Shown piece after piece: positions 60,776 through 64,000 of a DNA stretch of 64,000 nucleotides. The position numbers and the translations under genes were made by a program. Source of the DNA: Paramesorhizobium sp049065735 (GTDB lineage: Bacteria; Pseudomonadota; Alphaproteobacteria; Rhizobiales; Rhizobiaceae); contig NZ_JBAKHD010000005.1 of NCBI RefSeq assembly GCF_049065735.1, positions 310,001-374,000 of the forward strand. The letters are read 5' to 3'. Below the pieces are notes generated by a model. That model had not been told where the DNA came from. It did not search any database and was given only the letters and a program-made list of their open reading frames with translations. The stretch's first letter is position 1; each line of letters starts with the position of its first letter.

Positions 60776-60865
60776 GCCTCGGCTTCCTAGAAAAATTTAC
60801 CTCCTTTCGGTGATGACCCGCAATGGGTGTTCTGCTGCTCCTATGAATCGTAGTTTATCTATTCA

Positions 60866-60886
60866 AATCAATGATTTAGATTGATT
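60866..60886. promoter_or_regulatory. 7-7-7 inverted repeat upstream of sbp
   Basis: AATCAAT and ATTGATT arms separated by seven bases, 58 bases before the sbp ATG. A candidate site for sulfur-responsive or other LysR-type control; no sequence-specific evidence for a named regulator. Confidence 0.45.
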
Positions 60887-60943
60887 TCACTCTTCACGGG
60901 GTTAAATTTCCTACCCAAGATTTCCAAGGGTGGGATGTGATCC

Positions 60944-61948
60944 ATGAAGAAAATTATTCTCTATGCTGCGGTAGCTTTGGCGCTGGGGGCGGGGCAGGCC
61001 CGTGCCGAGGAGCCGAAGGAGATACTCAACGTCTCCTATGATATCGGCCGCGAGCTCTATGAGCAGATCGACAAGGCGTTTGAGGCCAAGTGGAAGGCGG
61101 ATACCGGCAAGGACATTACCGTCAACCAGTCCCATGCCGGTTCGTCCAAGCAGGCCCGCTCGATCCTGGAGGGGCTGGAGGCGGATGTCGTCACCTTCAA
61201 TCAGGTGACTGACGTCCAGGTGCTGCACGACAAGGGCAAGCTTATTCCCGCCGATTGGCAGTCGCGCCTGCCCAACAATTCCTCGCCCTATTATTCGCTG
61301 CCGGCCTTCCTGGTGCGTGCGGGCAATCCGAAGAACATCCGCAACTGGGACGATCTGGTGCGCGACGATGTGCAGGTGATCTTCCCAAATCCCAAGACAT
61401 CAGGCAATGGGCGCTATACCTATCTGGCGGCGACGGCTTACGCCAAGGAAGCCTTCAATAATGATGACGCCAAGGTGCGGGAGTTCATCACCAAGCTGTT
61501 CAAGCATGTGCCCGTCTTCGACACCGGCGGGCGCGGGGCGACGACAACCTTCACCGAGCGCGGTATCGGCGATGTGCTGATCACTTTCGAGGCGGAGGTG
61601 CTGGGAACGCAGAAGCAGCTTGGCAAGGACAAATATGATGTGGTCGTGCCGCCGATCAGCCTGCTTTCGGAGTTCCCGGTGACGGTGGTGGACAAGGTTG
61701 CCGATAAGCGCGGCTCGCGCGCTATATCGGAAGCCTATCTCGACTTCCTCTATTCGCCGGAGGGACAGGACATCATCGCCCGCAATTTCAACCGCGTGCA
61801 GGATGAGACGGTCAAGGCCAAGTACAAGGACCAGTTCCCGGATGTGCGGCTGGTGCGGGTGGAAGATGCGTTCGGCGGGTGGAAGAAGGTCACCGAGGAG
61901 CATTTCGCCGAGGGTGGGATTCTGGATCAGCTGTTTACGGCGCGGTGA
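60944..61948 (+). CDS. sbp: Sulfate/thiosulfate-binding periplasmic protein
   Basis: Binds sulfate for the ABC transporter. 334 residues with signal peptide (IILYAAVALALGAGQARA). Conserved blocks include LNVSYDIGRELYEQIDKAFE, TVNQSHAGSSKQARSILEGL and a C-terminal YLDFLYSPEGQDIIARNFNR. Normal length. Followed, after 291 bases with repeats, by cysT and cysW. Confidence 0.94.
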   Translation: MKKIILYAAVALALGAGQARAEEPKEILNVSYDIGRELYEQIDKAFEAKWKADTGKDITVNQSHAGSSKQARSILEGLEADVVTFNQVTDVQVLHDKGKLIPADWQSRLPNNSSPYYSLPAFLVRAGNPKNIRNWDDLVRDDVQVIFPNPKTSGNGRYTYLAATAYAKEAFNNDDAKVREFITKLFKHVPVFDTGGRGATTTFTERGIGDVLITFEAEVLGTQKQLGKDKYDVVVPPISLLSEFPVTVVDKVADKRGSRAISEAYLDFLYSPEGQDIIARNFNRVQDETVKAKYKDQFPDVRLVRVEDAFGGWKKVTEEHFAEGGILDQLFTAR

Positions 61949-61992
61949 GGGGCAGCAACGTCGTTGAAACCCCCTCTGTCTTGCCGTTGAAA

Positions 61993-62212
61993 GGCTCGCG
62001 CCCTCCTTCCCCCTTGCGGGGAAGGTGCCCGCGTCAGCGGGCGGATGGGGGTGGTGACGTTTGCGCTTGCTTTGAAAATCGTGGTGCAAGCGTAGCCACC
62101 CCCATCCGTCTGCTCCGCAGACGTTCGTCGCTGGAAAAGCCAAATCGTTGGCTTTTCCTCGGCCTTCGGCCGAACGCTCCTCAACCCCCGCAAGGGGAAG
62201 GAGGGTGCGAGC
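61993..62212. repeat. Compound inverted repeat between sbp and cysT
   Basis: Left unit (GGCTCGCGCCCTCCTTCCCC, then GCGGGCGGATGGGGGTGG) is mirrored by CCACCCCCATCCG and CCCCCGCAAGGGGAAGG. Between lie small perfect hairpins such as TCTGCTCCGCAGA and GGCCTTCGGCC. An insertion of this type separates the binding-protein gene from its permease genes. Confidence 0.75.
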
Positions 62213-62239
62213 CTTTCGCCGGGGTGAACTCGTAAAGTG

Positions 62240-63085
62240 ATGCGTATGAAATTAAACACCTCCCGCCAAAAATCCGTCCTTCCCGGCTTTGGCCTCACCA
62301 TGGGCGTGGCGCTGCTTTATCTTGTCATCATTGTGGCGCTTCCGCTGCTTGCGATGGTGCTGAAGACGGCGAGCCTTGGCTTTGGTGAGTTCTGGTCTAT
62401 CGTCACCTCCGACCGCGCGCTTGCCACTTATCGCGTCACGCTGACGACGGCGGCGATTGCGACGCTGATCAATGCCGGGTTCGGGCTGCTGCTGGCCTGG
62501 GTGCTCGTACGCTACGACTTTCCCGGTAAGCGGCTGATCGATGCGATCGTGGATCTGCCGTTTGCTTTGCCGACGGCGATTGCCGGGCTGGCGCTGGTGA
62601 CGGTGTTCTCGCGCAATGGCTGGTTCGGCCAGTATCTGGAGCCGATGGATATCAAGATTGCCTATGCGCCGCTCGGCATTGCCATCGCCATGGCCTTTAC
62701 CAGCGCGCCCTTCGTCATCCGCACGGTGCAGCCGGTGCTGGAGGATTTGTCCGACGATGTGGAGCAGGCGGCGCAGACGCTGGGCGCGCGACCATGGCAG
62801 GTGTTTGCCCATGTCATCTGGCCGATGATCTTCCCGGCCTTTCTGGCGGGGGCGGCGTTGTCCTTCGCGCGCAGCCTCGGCGAATTCGGGGCCATCGTCT
62901 TCATCTCCGGTAATCTGCCGTTCAAGACGGAGGTGACGTCGCTGCTGGTCTTCATCCGGCTCGACGAGTTCGATTATCCCTCCGCGGCGGCGCTGGCGAT
63001 GGTCATGCTGATCGTCGCCTTCCTCATGCTTCTCACCACCAATCTCATTCAGGCATGGCAGCTCAGATATGCAGAGCGTAGCTAG
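62240..63085 (+). CDS. cysT: Sulfate ABC transporter permease CysT
   Basis: Six-helix permease subunit, 281 residues. Contains the EAA-type loop (DDVEQAAQTLGARPWQVFAH) that docks to the ATPase, and the helix block FARSLGEFGAIVFISGNLPF. The neighbouring sequence matches the CysT (CysU) family. ATG 62240 and GTG 62237 are adjacent starts. It overlaps cysW by 17 bases. Confidence 0.94.
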   Translation: MRMKLNTSRQKSVLPGFGLTMGVALLYLVIIVALPLLAMVLKTASLGFGEFWSIVTSDRALATYRVTLTTAAIATLINAGFGLLLAWVLVRYDFPGKRLIDAIVDLPFALPTAIAGLALVTVFSRNGWFGQYLEPMDIKIAYAPLGIAIAMAFTSAPFVIRTVQPVLEDLSDDVEQAAQTLGARPWQVFAHVIWPMIFPAFLAGAALSFARSLGEFGAIVFISGNLPFKTEVTSLLVFIRLDEFDYPSAAALAMVMLIVAFLMLLTTNLIQAWQLRYAERS

Positions 63086-63926
63086 TCTCGCCGCCCGCCG
63101 TCCATCCACGCCCACCCGTCCGCAGAAGAAACGCGGCGTCTGGCAGGTCGTCCTCATCCTGCTTGCGGTCGGGCTTTCCGTGCTGTTCCTCGGCGTGCCG
63201 CTGGCGGTGATCTTCACCTATGCCTTCGGCAGCGGCGTCGAGGTGTTCTGGCGCGAGATAACCGAGCCATCGACGCTCCACGCCATCTGGCTGACGGTGC
63301 TGACCGCGCTTGTCGTGGTGCCCATCAACATGGTGTTTGGCATCTGCGTGGCGTGGGCGGTGACGCGCTTCCGCTTTCCGGGGCGGCGATTGCTCATCAC
63401 CTTCGTGGAGATCCCGTTTTCCGTGTCGCCTATCGTGGCGGGGGTGATCTATCTCTTCCTCTATGGTTCGCAGGGGCTGCTCGGGCCGTTCCTTGAGGCG
63501 CATGATATCAAGATCATGTTCACGGTGCCGGCGATCTTCCTCGTCAGCCTGTTCGTGACCTGCCCGTTCGTCGCGCGCGAGCTTATTCCGCTGATGGAAG
63601 TGCAGGGACATGACGATGAGGAGGCGGCGATTTCGCTTGGCGCTTCGGGCCTCCAAACCTTCTTTTATGTCACGCTGCCCAATATCAAATGGGCGCTGCT
63701 TTATGGAGCGGTGCTGTGCAATGCACGGGTGATGGGGGAATTCGGCGCGACGTCGATCGTCTCCGGCGCCATCCGCGGCAAGACAAACACATTGCCGCTG
63801 CAGGTGGAATTGCTCTTCAATGATTACAATACGGTCGGGGCCTTTGCCGCCGCCTCGACGCTGGCGGTGATTGCGATTGTGACGCTGTTTCTCAAATATA
63901 TGTTGGAGCGCAAGGCGCATGGCTAA
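63069..63926 (+). CDS. cysW: Sulfate ABC transporter permease CysW
   Basis: Second permease subunit, 285 residues. Hydrophobic helices begin WQVVLILLAVGLSVLFLGVP; the EAA loop is DDEEAAISLGASGLQTFFYV; and CNARVMGEFGATSIVSGAIR is the CysW signature. Its 3' end is inside a strong stem-loop and a convergent gene follows, so the ATPase gene cysA is not adjacent downstream. Confidence 0.94.
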   Translation: MQSVASLAARRPSTPTRPQKKRGVWQVVLILLAVGLSVLFLGVPLAVIFTYAFGSGVEVFWREITEPSTLHAIWLTVLTALVVVPINMVFGICVAWAVTRFRFPGRRLLITFVEIPFSVSPIVAGVIYLFLYGSQGLLGPFLEAHDIKIMFTVPAIFLVSLFVTCPFVARELIPLMEVQGHDDEEAAISLGASGLQTFFYVTLPNIKWALLYGAVLCNARVMGEFGATSIVSGAIRGKTNTLPLQVELLFNDYNTVGAFAAASTLAVIAIVTLFLKYMLERKAHG

Positions 63927-63939
63927 ACCATGCGCCTTG
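63911..63939. terminator. Stem-loop at the cysW end
   Basis: Perfect 12-bp arms CAAGGCGCATGG / CCATGCGCCTTG with CTAAA loop that holds the cysW stop codon. Lacks a T tract on the plus strand; probably serves both convergent genes. Confidence 0.6.
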
Positions 63940-63947
63940 CGGGACGA

Positions 63948-64000
63948 TCACTCCGCCGCCACCAGCGCAGGCTGGCGAAAGGAGGAGGTCAGGATCGCGC
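63948..64000 (-). CDS. 3' end of a convergent gene (partial)
   Basis: Read on the minus strand, the frame ending at TGA 63948-63950 reads ILTSSFRQPALVAAE and continues out of the window. Only 16 codons are visible, too few to assign. A convergent gene is also suggested by the stem-loop just before it. Confidence 0.35.
   Translation of the reverse strand, partial: AILTSSFRQPALVAAE

Overview
The window is a chromosomal segment of an alphaproteobacterium of the order Hyphomicrobiales (Rhizobiales), most like the Brucella/Ochrobactrum group. This rests on gene content and style: a circularly permuted two-piece tmRNA gene whose tag reads ANDNYAEARLAA, a BA14K-type secreted protein, an alphaproteobacterial SspB, small DUF4169 and RHH proteins, and palindromic intergenic repeats typical of the group. 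Genus-level placement is inference; nothing was searched. No phage, insertion sequence, conjugative element or CRISPR array was seen.

Layout. 1-13.6 kb: 3' end of ligA, a DUF2461 gene, a dicarboxylate/amino-acid symporter, creA, a hexapeptide acetyltransferase, an SCO-type copper chaperone, prmA, an aminopeptidase P, a decayed pair of very small membrane-protein genes, azlCD, a vapBC-type toxin-antitoxin pair and a UvrD/PcrA-type helicase. 13.6-25.5 kb: a kinase-like protein with an unusual C-terminus, a UPF0303 protein, an FAD-linked oxidase, a HAD phosphatase, a large AsmA protein, an RHH/DUF4169/SspB cluster, a divergent TetR/MFS pair and a P-loop ATPase. 25.6-38.3 kb: ssrA, DUF2853, thyA, a second vapBC pair, a divergent SDR/MmyB-type regulator pair, dihydrofolate reductase, hflK-hflC-DUF2065-degP, a broken GNAT gene behind serB, miaA and a diguanylate cyclase.

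38.3-43.05 kb is the most unusual part: four tandem, same-strand paralogues. Each has a near-identical signal peptide, a His/Gly/Ser-rich segment, its own distinct tandem-repeat domain and an invariant C-x8-C tail exactly four residues from the end. Each carries its own upstream palindrome and its own GAAGCCGG-type terminator hairpin. Ambiguous bases fall inside two of the repeat arrays. I do not recognise this family, and it is the best candidate for an undescribed system.

43.1-64 kb: a HerA-like ATPase, then the branched-chain amino-acid genes ilvI-ilvH behind a leader peptide and attenuator (with ilvC at 55.3 kb behind a TetR gene that overlaps it), a threonine-dehydratase-like gene, a RecD-like helicase, pdxJ, kup, an orphan VapB antitoxin facing a ParE/RHH module, a BA14K protein, NUDIX and PhzF genes, tRNA-Lys(CTT), DedA, an FMN reductase and a sulfate ABC transporter (sbp-cysT-cysW) that ends at a convergent gene instead of continuing into cysA.

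Genes that work together: ilvI, ilvH and ilvC (valine/isoleucine synthesis); thyA and dihydrofolate reductase (dTMP/folate cycle, not adjacent); hflK, hflC and degP (membrane and periplasmic protein quality control); ssrA and sspB (ribosome rescue and tag-directed proteolysis); and sbp, cysT and cysW (sulfate uptake). At least three genes are disrupted by frameshifts or stops (8.8-9.2 kb and 35.0-35.6 kb). This points either to genome decay, as in host-adapted Brucella relatives, or to local sequence error; the three ambiguous bases in the repeats make the second worth excluding.
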